A stretch of 38,727 nt of DNA. It comes from an uncultured Saprospiraceae bacterium. Lineage in GTDB: Bacteria; Bacteroidota; Bacteroidia; Chitinophagales; Saprospiraceae. The DNA lies in NCBI GenBank assembly GCA_938003955.1, contig CALKXE010000163.1, forward strand, positions 1 through 38,727. The letters are read 5' to 3'. This document shows, piece after piece, positions 9,525 through 18,254 of the stretch. Both the position numbers and the translations under genes were made by a program. Below the pieces are notes generated by a model. The model saw only the letters and a list, made by a program, of their open reading frames with translations, was not told the DNA's origin and searched no databases. Positions within the stretch are counted from its first letter, which is position 1. Each line of letters opens with the position of its first letter.

Positions 9525-10103
9525 CTACTCACTAAGCATAGCTTCATTATATAGCTTTCTTGCATGCTCAATGAAATATTCTTCTCTATAGATTTTTCTC
9601 TTTAATACTGATCCACTAGACGTTTGAACCTGCTTAGGTAAGAGATCTTTGACGCCATAATGCCAAATGTTTTTAATTAAAAGACTGCTATCTACTTTTG
9701 CATATCCTATATATGGTTTGCCGTCAAATTCAAAAATATTCATTCCTATGTCATCGGGATTTTTATCAAGTCCCTCTACGCTACTCAAGAACTTGGCAGC
9801 TAAAGCTCTATCGTCTCTTCCATATGCTGATTCCTCAATATAATATTTAGAATATGAAGGGTTAAGCATGAATTTATCTCCGTGATTAAGATCGATTTGA
9901 CCAGTGGGTTCGCCATCGACTAGTACTTCTATAATGCTTTCCGATATACTTGTAGTTCTACTGCCGTGGGCAGGCACACTTATCATAGGCCGATCGCCCA
10001 GTGTTACTTTTATAATTTGGTCCGTTGGATTGTCTATCTCTATTGTATTACTAGAGCAAGAAGAGAGAATAATTAAGAATGAGAATAATAATAAATGTTT
10101 CAT
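9525..10103 (-). CDS. Predicted lipoprotein, function unknown
   Basis: 192 residues with a lipoprotein signal: hydrophobic segment, then LSSC with the lipidated cysteine at position 16. The mature part begins with a beta-rich stretch (IEIDNPTDQIIKVTLGD..ISVPAHGS), which looks like a small Ig-like or transthyretin-like sheet, and continues with a mixed alpha/beta tail. I do not recognise a family. It sits 95 bp upstream of the Cys-rich gene on the same strand; no terminator separates them, so it may belong to the same transcript, but nothing in its own sequence suggests metal handling (no Cys beyond the lipobox). Confidence 0.8.
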   Translation of the reverse strand: MKHLLLFSFLIILSSCSSNTIEIDNPTDQIIKVTLGDRPMISVPAHGSRTTSISESIIEVLVDGEPTGQIDLNHGDKFMLNPSYSKYYIEESAYGRDDRALAAKFLSSVEGLDKNPDDIGMNIFEFDGKPYIGYAKVDSSLLIKNIWHYGVKDLLPKQVQTSSGSVLKRKIYREEYFIEHARKLYNEAMLSE

Positions 10104-10393
10104 TTGATTGATTTTGTGAAATTTTCTTCAAAAGAGGTCAAGCTTGTTATGATAGTAGGACCAATTGATAAATGTACTAAAATTAATTTTTATCTGGAAT
10201 AAAATCAAGCGGCATTCTTAAATTGGAATTTTAGACCTTTTTTAAGGGATAGTATCTATAATTAGGTTTTCTACCATATGATAATGATCATCTTCATTAT
10301 TTATGAAATTCTCCTAGAAAGAAACTAGGCTATCAGATCGTAAAAATCATATATTTAACTTCTTAATATAATATTCAAAAATCACATTAACTT

Positions 10394-11731
10394 TTGCTCT
10401 TTACAGATCAACAAATAGAATCACTAGCACCGAATTCCGCAGCATATAAAGCGGGTAGAAAACTCTCGGATCAGATTAAGTGGCAAGAGATTGGTATGTC
10501 AGAACGGGCGATCTGGGGCCAGATAAAAGGAAGTGGTAAGAACCCCTATTTTACGCAAGTAGATATACAAGACACAGCTTATAAATGCAGCTGTCCCTCG
10601 CGACAATTCCCCTGTAAGCATGGTCTAGGTTTGATGTTGGTATTTGCTAATAAAGAAAGTGAATCAAATACAACAGAACCAGAATGGGTAGACGAATGGC
10701 TAAAGAAACGAAGAGGGAAATCTAACGCACCTAAGCCAGAAGAAGAACGCACGGAACTCGATATTGCCAAATCAGATGCAGGGAAGGCAAAGCGATTAAA
10801 GGAAAGAATGATCTTGGTGAATAGTGGAGTAGAGGAGCTTACGCTTTGGCTTCAAGATGTCGCTAGAGTAGGATTGCTGGAACTGCCGAATAAACCAAAA
10901 TCATATTTTTCTGATATGGCAGCGAGGATGGTCGATGCTAAAGCGAGCGGACTGGCAGGATGGGTGCGAAAACTCGGAAAGACAGATTACAGTAACCCTG
11001 AAGAATGGTATACTGAAGCTTTTGAAATAATAGGTAAGATCAATCTTCTATTAAAGGCATGGAAGAATCGTGAATCGTTATCTCCATTATATATGCAGAC
11101 GATCAAGAACCTTATCGGATGGAACCAGTCAAAGAAGGAACTACTCACTGATGAAACTGTGACTGCCATCAAAGATCATTGGGTCGTGCTCGGTATAGAA
11201 AATGAAGTCGTTGACGAGATCACGATTAATCGAACATGGATCCATGGAATAGAAAGCAATCGGTTTTGTTTGGTTTTGAATTTTGGATCACCATTTGCAC
11301 CTTTAATAAATACCATGATGGTCAATAGTATATTGGAGGCAGAGGTAGCGTTCTTTCCTTCTATTCATGAGCAAAGAGGCATAGTAAGAACAGAAAAAGA
11401 AGTAAAATGGAAGCTGCCAAATCAACCAGTTTTTCATGACACCTTGGAGTCAATGATTGTAAATCACCACGATAATGAAAAACTCAATCCGTGGATCAAT
11501 AATCAACCCTACTTACTAAGCCAAACAGCATTGATTAAAAAAGAAAATCAGTGGTGCCTTATGGATAATGATCATAATATCATACCCGTAGAATCTAATT
11601 TCTCTGAGCGTAAAGCAATGAGTTGGTTATTATTATCAGGTGGAGGAACAGTTGATATAGCATTAGTCTATCGTGGGAAGAAAGCGCTTCCTTTAGGGGT
11701 GTTTTTTGATGATAAATACACTGCATTATGA
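10394..11731 (+). CDS. SWIM zinc-finger protein, first gene of the MoxR/VWA operon
   Basis: 445 residues from a TTG start at 10394. No in-frame ATG lies near, and the N-terminus LFTDQQIESLAPN matches what I remember of this family. The SWIM motif is CxCx6CxH: C65, C67, C74, H76 (KCSCPSRQFPCKHG). SWIM domains bind zinc and usually mediate protein or DNA contacts. Residues ~100-130 are a charged linker and the rest is mostly helical with no known catalytic motif. The stop codon overlaps the next start by 4 bp (ATGA), indicating translational coupling. First gene of a five-gene set ending at 18080. I infer that it acts as a substrate- or partner-recognition subunit; there is no direct evidence of target. 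Confidence 0.9.
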   Translation: MLFTDQQIESLAPNSAAYKAGRKLSDQIKWQEIGMSERAIWGQIKGSGKNPYFTQVDIQDTAYKCSCPSRQFPCKHGLGLMLVFANKESESNTTEPEWVDEWLKKRRGKSNAPKPEEERTELDIAKSDAGKAKRLKERMILVNSGVEELTLWLQDVARVGLLELPNKPKSYFSDMAARMVDAKASGLAGWVRKLGKTDYSNPEEWYTEAFEIIGKINLLLKAWKNRESLSPLYMQTIKNLIGWNQSKKELLTDETVTAIKDHWVVLGIENEVVDEITINRTWIHGIESNRFCLVLNFGSPFAPLINTMMVNSILEAEVAFFPSIHEQRGIVRTEKEVKWKLPNQPVFHDTLESMIVNHHDNEKLNPWINNQPYLLSQTALIKKENQWCLMDNDHNIIPVESNFSERKAMSWLLLSGGGTVDIALVYRGKKALPLGVFFDDKYTAL

Positions 11732-13323
11732 TGGATAGCAAATATGTGAAGGAGGTCGCATTGTTAGGTGTAGATCGAAGAAAAATTGATCCAGAGAAGC
11801 TTCCAAGAGCCATAAAGTCCCAGCTGAACTCTATTGACAGTACAGCTGAAATGCAAACAGATCAAGCAAAATTACTAGACATTCTAACTTACAGTACTTA
11901 CTATAATAACCGTGGGGTCGGGCTAGCCAAAATTGAAGGGCAATCAATCAAACGGATAGATGAAACCAAACCATACTGTGAAAAGGTGGTGATGGATGTA
12001 TATTCTGAAATCGTTGTTCAAGACTATCATGTGAGAAATGATCTTCTTAAAAGTTGGGTCAAAAAAGTAGATCAGCGTGGGGAGTTAGTAACTGCTGCCA
12101 AAGTGCTAGACCTCATTGATATTGGTATTTCGCTAGACAAGGCCTCAAAAAAAACAATAACAAACATTGTAGGAAATCGAGGTAGAGAAATTCTTACTTT
12201 CTATAAGGTAGACAGTTATAAGGTGAGCACATTATCGGATAATACGTGGTCGGAAGGAAGTATAAATGATCGAAAAGAATATTACATAAGAAAGAGGAAA
12301 GAAAACAAAGAACAAGCCAATGAACTGTTGGGAAATACATGGAAGACAGAAGGTCAGAGAGAACAGATGGCATTTCTAAAGATCATGTCTGTCGATTTGG
12401 ATAAGGCTGATTTTTTATTTCTTGAGAATATTTACACCTCGGAATACGAAGGTGAGTTGATTAATAAGAAAGGATTGTTATCATCTAAGTTGCTCGTATG
12501 TAGTATGCTTGCTCGTCTGGATTATGCACCTTTGATGTCTGCCGTACGATCAGGATTAGCTGACTATATGCATCAAGTGAGAGCGAGTGGTATCCTGAAT
12601 AGTATAATGGCGAAGAAGACAAATGTAATTGCTCTTCCACAAACGCAAGATGATTTTTGGAATGGCGATTTTCTGAATAGATTAATGGGTTTTGATTCAA
12701 AAAACATGAATATTCAACTCTTTGATTTTGATCCTTACTATTGGATGAATTCATTTATTGGATCACTTCCATTTTCTTTTTGGTCGGAATTACTGGAGAA
12801 GAATATGGAAGATGTAGTAAAGTATTTTTTGCTAGACCCAGCATTCAAATCAAGAGTGTCAGGCCAGGATATAGCCATATTTCAAGACGCTATTATTTTT
12901 AACACGATTGCTACACATAATACTGAACTGGCCGATGCTATATCCGTTACAATTCATAATGAAGATGTACACTTATTAGCGCCACTCATGAGTCAACAAG
13001 CTTTTGAAGCATATGTATCTAATAATAGATTGCGTACCGAATTATCACTCTTCGAATCCCGATCTTCGGATGATCAATGGTCAGTAACATTTAGTAAGAA
13101 TATGGTCTCGGAGCTGTTCAATATGTGTAAAAGTGGAAGGTTTATGCCTAATGTAAAATTTGGAAGGGTGATGGCCAGATATTTTCATCGAGAAGCTTTC
13201 GGTCATCTTGCAGAGGTAAGCAAAGCACAAGAAGGTACACAATGGTACCAAGTATGGCTATCGAACGTACTGGAGCCGATCCGACAATCAATCTTAATAA
13301 GACAAAGAATAAACACACTCTAA
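11728..13323 (+). CDS. DUF5691-type protein of the MoxR/VWA operon
   Basis: 531 residues, starting in a 4-bp overlap with the SWIM gene. The sequence is largely helical, with no signal peptide, membrane segment or nucleotide-binding motif that I can see. Position between a SWIM gene and a MoxR ATPase gene, plus overall length, fits the family named DUF5691 in databases (identification from memory and context, not a search). Residues ~190-300 contain regular helical pairs that could be HEAT-like repeats. Probably cytoplasmic and part of the same complex as its neighbours, perhaps as adaptor or scaffold; this role is inferred only from invariant-looking gene order. Confidence 0.8.
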   Translation: MMDSKYVKEVALLGVDRRKIDPEKLPRAIKSQLNSIDSTAEMQTDQAKLLDILTYSTYYNNRGVGLAKIEGQSIKRIDETKPYCEKVVMDVYSEIVVQDYHVRNDLLKSWVKKVDQRGELVTAAKVLDLIDIGISLDKASKKTITNIVGNRGREILTFYKVDSYKVSTLSDNTWSEGSINDRKEYYIRKRKENKEQANELLGNTWKTEGQREQMAFLKIMSVDLDKADFLFLENIYTSEYEGELINKKGLLSSKLLVCSMLARLDYAPLMSAVRSGLADYMHQVRASGILNSIMAKKTNVIALPQTQDDFWNGDFLNRLMGFDSKNMNIQLFDFDPYYWMNSFIGSLPFSFWSELLEKNMEDVVKYFLLDPAFKSRVSGQDIAIFQDAIIFNTIATHNTELADAISVTIHNEDVHLLAPLMSQQAFEAYVSNNRLRTELSLFESRSSDDQWSVTFSKNMVSELFNMCKSGRFMPNVKFGRVMARYFHREAFGHLAEVSKAQEGTQWYQVWLSNVLEPIRQSILIRQRINTL

Positions 13324-13334
13324 AATCAATATCT

Positions 13335-14408
13335 ATGAGCATCATAAGAAATAATGCAGAGCACCAATTTGCCGAAGAATTAGAGGAAATAATAAAACAA
13401 GATACCAATGAAGTGCCAGCTAATTGGTCTATGTCACCGCAAGCTGTAGTGACTTACCTGATGGGTGAGAAGTTGAAGAATGGATTCGAAGTAACACCTA
13501 AATATATTGGCGATCGTCGATTGATGGAGATTGCAGTTGCTACACTGACTACGGATCGGGCATTGCTACTATATGGAATCCCAGGTACTGGTAAATCTTG
13601 GGTGTCAGAACACATCGCTGCAGCGGTAAGTGGAGACTCGACACTGCTTATACAAGGTACAGCGGGTACGAGTGAAGAAGCAATAAGATATGGATGGAAT
13701 TATGCCAAGCTCCTCGCCGATGGTCCATCAAAAGATGCCATAGTAGAGACGCCAATGATCCGTGGTATGAAGACTGGAAAGTGTGTGAGAATCGAAGAGT
13801 TAACCAGAATGTCAGCCGATGTCCAAGATACGCTCATTACCGTTTTATCAGAGAAGATGCTTCCTGTTCCCGAATTAGATATTCAATATCAAGCGGTAAG
13901 GGGATTCAATGTGATCGCTACGGCCAATAATAGAGACAAAGGTGTAAATGAATTATCATCTGCACTCAAAAGAAGATTTAATACAGTCATATTACCAACT
14001 CCTAAGACCGCGGAAGAGGAAATAAACATTGTAAAAACAAGAGTATCTAGCTTAGCCAAAAACCTAGAGCTGCCAGTACAAATACCGGCTGTAACTGAGA
14101 TCGCTAGAATCGTGAAAATATTCAGAGAATTAAGGCATGGTGTCACAGAAGATGGTAAGACAAAAGTAAAATCGCCAACAGGAACAATGAGTACGGCAGA
14201 AGTAATCTCTGTTGTAAACAGTGGACTGGCATTAGCTGCACACTTCGGAAGTGGAGAATTAAAAGCCAATGATATAGCCTCTGGATTGATCGGTGCAATA
14301 GTGAAAGACCCCGTACAAGATGAAGTAATATGGAGAGAGTATCTAGAGACGGTAGTAAAGACACGGGAAGACTTTAGAGATATTTATAGAGCGTGTAAGG
14401 AGCAGTAG
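13335..14408 (+). CDS. MoxR-like AAA+ ATPase
   Basis: 357 residues from ATG 13335 (MSIIRNNAEH). A longer in-frame ATG at 13242 would overlap the previous gene by 82 bp and is unlikely. Walker A is GIPGTGKS (81-88), Walker B is CVRIEE (150-155, Glu in place of the usual first Asp), sensor 1 is Asn in ATANNRD (~198), and the RR pair at 213-214 is the candidate arginine finger. MoxR ATPases work as hexamers with a VWA partner to remodel or insert cofactors into target proteins (RavA-ViaA, NorQ-NorD, CbbQ-CbbO). The VWA partner is presumably the gene at 16875. It starts 11 bp after the preceding stop, within the operon. Confidence 0.93.
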   Translation: MSIIRNNAEHQFAEELEEIIKQDTNEVPANWSMSPQAVVTYLMGEKLKNGFEVTPKYIGDRRLMEIAVATLTTDRALLLYGIPGTGKSWVSEHIAAAVSGDSTLLIQGTAGTSEEAIRYGWNYAKLLADGPSKDAIVETPMIRGMKTGKCVRIEELTRMSADVQDTLITVLSEKMLPVPELDIQYQAVRGFNVIATANNRDKGVNELSSALKRRFNTVILPTPKTAEEEINIVKTRVSSLAKNLELPVQIPAVTEIARIVKIFRELRHGVTEDGKTKVKSPTGTMSTAEVISVVNSGLALAAHFGSGELKANDIASGLIGAIVKDPVQDEVIWREYLETVVKTREDFRDIYRACKEQ

Positions 14409-14413
14409 GACAA

Positions 14414-14473
14414 ATGAAAAGAAACAAAATCAGTAAGGTGCTATGGTTCAACTTCCTAATCAAATCCACTTAA
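14414..14473 (+). CDS. Possible 19-residue ORF filling an operon gap
   Basis: The 66-bp gap between the MoxR and DUF5682-type genes holds an ATG-initiated frame of 19 residues (MKRNKISKVLWFNFLIKST) whose TAA ends one base before the next ATG. The peptide is basic and partly hydrophobic. It could be a leader for translational coupling or pure chance. There is no conservation evidence available here. Confidence 0.15.
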   Translation: MKRNKISKVLWFNFLIKST

Positions 14474-14474
14474 T

Positions 14475-16793
14475 ATGCCAATCCACATCTTAGGAATAAG
14501 ACATCATGGAGTAGGTTCTGCAAAGATGGTCCGCAAACGACTGGAAGAACTCAAACCGGATATGATCTTAATAGAAGGTCCACCTGAATTGGATGAGGTG
14601 TTGCCATTTATCGGTGTGTCTGGTCTTCAGCCTCCAGTTTCTATTATGATTTATAATGAGAAAGATTCCTCGAAATCGACTTTCTATCCGTATGCTTCTT
14701 TCTCTCCTGAGTGGGTGGCTGCGGCATTTGCGAATCAGCATAAAATACCTGTAAGGTCTATGGATCTTCCTGCGAATGTAAGTCTAGCTACTGTTTTTCG
14801 CCAAGATCAAAAACCAATACTCGAAGAAAAATTAAAGGAAGAAGATGTACCAGAACCAACAATAGAAGAATTGGTTAGCTCCGAGACTGAAAAGGAAGAC
14901 GACGTAAATGAAGAAAAGGCAATGCAAATCATCCACTCTGATCCGATGTCTCATCTTGCACAATTAGCGGGATATAAAAACAGTGAAGTCTGGTGGGACT
15001 ATATGTTCGAATCCAATGGGCAGACAGATAGTCCAGAGGAGCATTTTGAAGCAGTTATGATGGCTATGGCTGCGCTTCGAGAAGAGAATATCTCATCTTC
15101 ACTGGATGTGCAAAATATTTATAGGGAGGCATATATGCGTCAAATAATCCGAACTGCACAATTGGAATTGTATGATAATATTGTGGTTATTTGCGGAGCA
15201 TGGCATGGACCGGCATTGATTGATACTGAAGGCTCAGCAAAAGGAGATGCTAAGTTGATTAAGTCTCTCCCCAAAGTTAGGACAAAATTAAAAGCCAGTT
15301 GGATACCATGGACAAATGATCGGTTATCAATGTACAGTGGATACGGAGCTGGGATTTCTAGTCCCGGATGGTACGAGCATCTTTGGGCACACGATGAGGA
15401 TATTCCTATAAAGTGGTTGACAAAAGTAGCGACATTGTTTAGAGAACAAGGGCAAGATATGTCTACAGCGCATGTGTTGGAAGCGTATAAGTTATCTGTT
15501 TCTCTCTGTCAGTTACGAGGAAAGTCTCATGTCACCTTAGCGGAGTTGAACGAGGCGACACTGACTGTGATGTGTATGGGTGATGCTATACTTTTAGAAT
15601 TGATAAAAAAAGAATTGATCGTAGGAGATGCAATTGGACAAGTACCAGATGATATTCCGAAAGTACCATTGCAGCAAGATTTTGAGAAGACAGTAAAATC
15701 ACTACGACTAAGACTTAGTGCTGCACCAAAGGATCAGGTATTGGACCTTAGGAAAGAAAACGAACTGAAGCGGAGTGTGTTTTTTCATCGATTACAAATG
15801 TTGGAGATCGCTTGGGCTAGGCCAAAATCCAGTCGCACAAAAGGTACATTCAAAGAAACATGGATGCTGAAGTGGGATCCGAGTATCATGATTAGTATTA
15901 TCGATAAGGCTTACTTGGGGAATACTGTTCATCTCGCTTGCCTGTCAAAGGTAGATCAACTCTGCGCAAATAGTAAGAAGATCACCGAAGTATCTGCACT
16001 TCTAGGCAAAGCATTACCTGCGGAATTGAAAGAGTGTATTGATAAATTACTCGGCCGGATAGACGAATTGTCGACTATATCGATCGATGTGCAAGATCTC
16101 ATGACTGCATTACCTAAGTTGATTACAATCAGTCGATATGGTGATGTCAGGAAATCAGATCTTACGATATTGAATAAGGTTGTAGATAGATTGTTGACGA
16201 AGGTCTTTATTGGGTTGCCCAATGCCTGTTATGGATTGGATGAGGAGAATTCTGAGCAGGTATTTATGCTGATCTCTGACTTGCAGAATGCTATAAAAAT
16301 CAATGATAATAAAGAAGTAACGGAATCTTGGTTGGATGCAATTGCGAAGGTGCTCGATAAAAAAGGTGTCCATGATATTATTTTAGGATGCACATGCAGA
16401 TTGTTACTCGATGCTGAAAGATTGGATTATGAAGAAGCGACTCAAACGATAAGTTTGGCTTTGTCGACGGCCAATAAGCCACAGAATGTTGCCAGTTGGA
16501 TCGAAGGTTTTCTTAAGGGGAGTGGGATGATCCTAATCTATGATAATCGATTATGGAATCTCATCTATGATTGGGTGAATAGCCTTGACCAAGAAATATT
16601 TATGGATCTATTACCTTATCTAAGAAGGGCATTTTCGAGATTTGAACATGGAGAAAGAAGACAAATAGGAACGAAAGCAAAGAAGGGGAAAACGTCGGAA
16701 GTGCAAGTATTAGAAAGTGAGGAGAATAGTGAAGGATGGAACGAAGAAGCGGCGGTGGATATATTTGAGACTTTAGGGATGTTGATGGGGTAG
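14475..16793 (+). CDS. DUF5682-type protein with putative TIKI/TraB-like metallohydrolase motifs
   Basis: 772 residues, with no signal peptide or membrane segment seen. The N-terminus HILGIRHHGVGSA carries a GxxH motif (G7-H10), followed by a helix and IEGPPE (E34). A second GxxH lies at G241-H244 (VVICGAWHGPAL). Two GxxH motifs plus a Glu after the first helix is the signature of the TraB/PrgY, EreA, ChaN and TIKI superfamily, so I infer a related metal-dependent hydrolase fold over residues ~1-260, interrupted by an acidic low-complexity insert (~112-155). The remaining ~500 residues are helical with no motif I recognise. The length and gene context match the family called DUF5682 (from memory). 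Substrate unknown; the operon suggests the ATPase/VWA pair controls it. Confidence 0.85.
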   Translation: MPIHILGIRHHGVGSAKMVRKRLEELKPDMILIEGPPELDEVLPFIGVSGLQPPVSIMIYNEKDSSKSTFYPYASFSPEWVAAAFANQHKIPVRSMDLPANVSLATVFRQDQKPILEEKLKEEDVPEPTIEELVSSETEKEDDVNEEKAMQIIHSDPMSHLAQLAGYKNSEVWWDYMFESNGQTDSPEEHFEAVMMAMAALREENISSSLDVQNIYREAYMRQIIRTAQLELYDNIVVICGAWHGPALIDTEGSAKGDAKLIKSLPKVRTKLKASWIPWTNDRLSMYSGYGAGISSPGWYEHLWAHDEDIPIKWLTKVATLFREQGQDMSTAHVLEAYKLSVSLCQLRGKSHVTLAELNEATLTVMCMGDAILLELIKKELIVGDAIGQVPDDIPKVPLQQDFEKTVKSLRLRLSAAPKDQVLDLRKENELKRSVFFHRLQMLEIAWARPKSSRTKGTFKETWMLKWDPSIMISIIDKAYLGNTVHLACLSKVDQLCANSKKITEVSALLGKALPAELKECIDKLLGRIDELSTISIDVQDLMTALPKLITISRYGDVRKSDLTILNKVVDRLLTKVFIGLPNACYGLDEENSEQVFMLISDLQNAIKINDNKEVTESWLDAIAKVLDKKGVHDIILGCTCRLLLDAERLDYEEATQTISLALSTANKPQNVASWIEGFLKGSGMILIYDNRLWNLIYDWVNSLDQEIFMDLLPYLRRAFSRFEHGERRQIGTKAKKGKTSEVQVLESEENSEGWNEEAAVDIFETLGMLMG

Positions 16794-16874
16794 GAAAAAT
16801 TGCTAAAACGCAGAATTGCTTGAATTGCAAAATCGCTGTATTATGAGTTCTTAAGGGCTAAAAAAACAATATAG

Positions 16875-18080
16875 ATGGAATCAGACATTAATGATATCAC
16901 AAAATGGAGGCTAATTCTCGGGGGAGATGAGGCGGATGGGACTGGTGTGTCTTTGTCTCAAGAGTTATCTCAGATCGATGGTGCGCTGGGTGCATTATAT
17001 GAGTTTGATCAGACGGGAGAATTCGGATATGGTGACGGTGATGACGGCGGAAATGGGGTTAGCAAACCTGGTGGAAGAGGGAACGGTGGTGCGCCATCTT
17101 TGTCTAAATGGTTGGGAGATATAAGGAAGTATTTTCCAGCGAGTACAGTTGAGGTTTTGCAAAACGATGCGATGAAATTTCCTGAGCTGAAGAAGAAACT
17201 GATATTTGAACCAGAGATATTAGAGAAAGCAACACCAGATGTCAATTTGGTAGCGACACTCATGGAGTTAGGGAAACTAATTCCATCCAAAACAAAAGAC
17301 ACAGCACGTAGAGTCATCCAAAAGGTAGTGGATGATTTAATGCAGAAGTTAGAGCAAAAAACAATCGCAGCTATCTCAGGAGCAATAGATAGAAGCCAAC
17401 GAAAACAGAGGCCGAAGCATAGCGAAATCAACTGGCATGCTACGATTCTCAAAAACTTGAAGCACTATCAGCCCCAATACCGAACGGTCATACCAGAGGT
17501 ACTATTGGGATATGGGCGAAAAAGTAAGAAGTCACTAAAGGATGTTATACTCTGTTTGGATCAGAGTGGTTCGATGGGTCAGTCCGTTGTCTATTCTGGG
17601 ATATTTGGATCCGTCATGGCTTCACTGACGAATGTAAAAACAAGCATGGTGGCCTTCAATACAGAAGTTGCGGATTTGACGGAAGATCTTAAGGATCCAG
17701 TAGATTTGCTATTCGGTGTCCAACTCGGTGGTGGGACAGATATTAATAAAGCATTGACATACTGCCAAGAGATCGTTAGTAAACCGGATGATACGATATT
17801 GGTGCTTATCACAGATCTTTTCGAAGGGGGTAATGCGTCCGAGATGCACCGCCGAACTAAAGAATTGGTCGATAGCGGAGTTCAAGTTATTTGTCTGCTA
17901 GCACTTGATGACAAAGGAAGCCCAAGCTATAATAAGGATAATGCATGTCAATTCAGTGAGATTGGAGTTCCTGTGTTTGCCTGCACACCAGATTTATTTC
18001 CAGATCTTATGGCCGCAGCAATTAAGAAAGCGGATATGAAAAAGTGGGCAGGAGATCAAGACATAGTACTAAAAGGATAA
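16875..18080 (+). CDS. VWA-domain protein with intact MIDAS, MoxR partner
   Basis: 401 residues. Residues ~50-75 form a Gly/Asp-rich linker (GYGDGDDGGNG), followed by a helical region (~75-200) and a C-terminal von Willebrand A domain (~220-385). The metal-ion-dependent adhesion site is complete: D229-x-S231-x-S233 (DQSGS), T288 (GGGTD) and D314 (LITDLF), so it should bind Mg2+ and a partner's acidic residue. VWA proteins of this kind are the obligate partners of MoxR ATPases, here the one at 13335. It is the last gene of the operon, 81 bp after the DUF5682-type gene; no strong terminator follows, only a hairpin at 18190. Confidence 0.92.
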   Translation: MESDINDITKWRLILGGDEADGTGVSLSQELSQIDGALGALYEFDQTGEFGYGDGDDGGNGVSKPGGRGNGGAPSLSKWLGDIRKYFPASTVEVLQNDAMKFPELKKKLIFEPEILEKATPDVNLVATLMELGKLIPSKTKDTARRVIQKVVDDLMQKLEQKTIAAISGAIDRSQRKQRPKHSEINWHATILKNLKHYQPQYRTVIPEVLLGYGRKSKKSLKDVILCLDQSGSMGQSVVYSGIFGSVMASLTNVKTSMVAFNTEVADLTEDLKDPVDLLFGVQLGGGTDINKALTYCQEIVSKPDDTILVLITDLFEGGNASEMHRRTKELVDSGVQVICLLALDDKGSPSYNKDNACQFSEIGVPVFACTPDLFPDLMAAAIKKADMKKWAGDQDIVLKG

Positions 18081-18189
18081 CCACAAAAGAAAGATCATTG
18101 AGCTGAGTGTAGGGAAGATCTGTGGCTGGTTAAAAAGAACTCCATATCACTAATCAAGAACTTAAAATCCAACCACTCACTCTAATGTC

Positions 18190-18209
18190 GCTTCTAATTC
18201 ATTAGAAGC
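18190..18209. other. Short hairpin between convergent genes
   Basis: GCTTCTAAT and ATTAGAAGC form a near-perfect stem with a tiny loop, between the convergent VWA and TonB_C-repeat genes. There is no adjacent T-run on either strand, so a terminator function is uncertain. Confidence 0.35.
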
Positions 18210-18254
18210 CGAAAGAAGCCTTTTCGTCAGCAAAAATAAAATATAAAATCTAAA

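Noticed and set aside
13242-13334. Longer N-terminus for the MoxR ATPase
   Set aside because: It would overlap 82 bp of the preceding gene and adds an unstructured basic stretch; ATG 13335 lies 11 bp after the stop and starts the family-like N-terminus.
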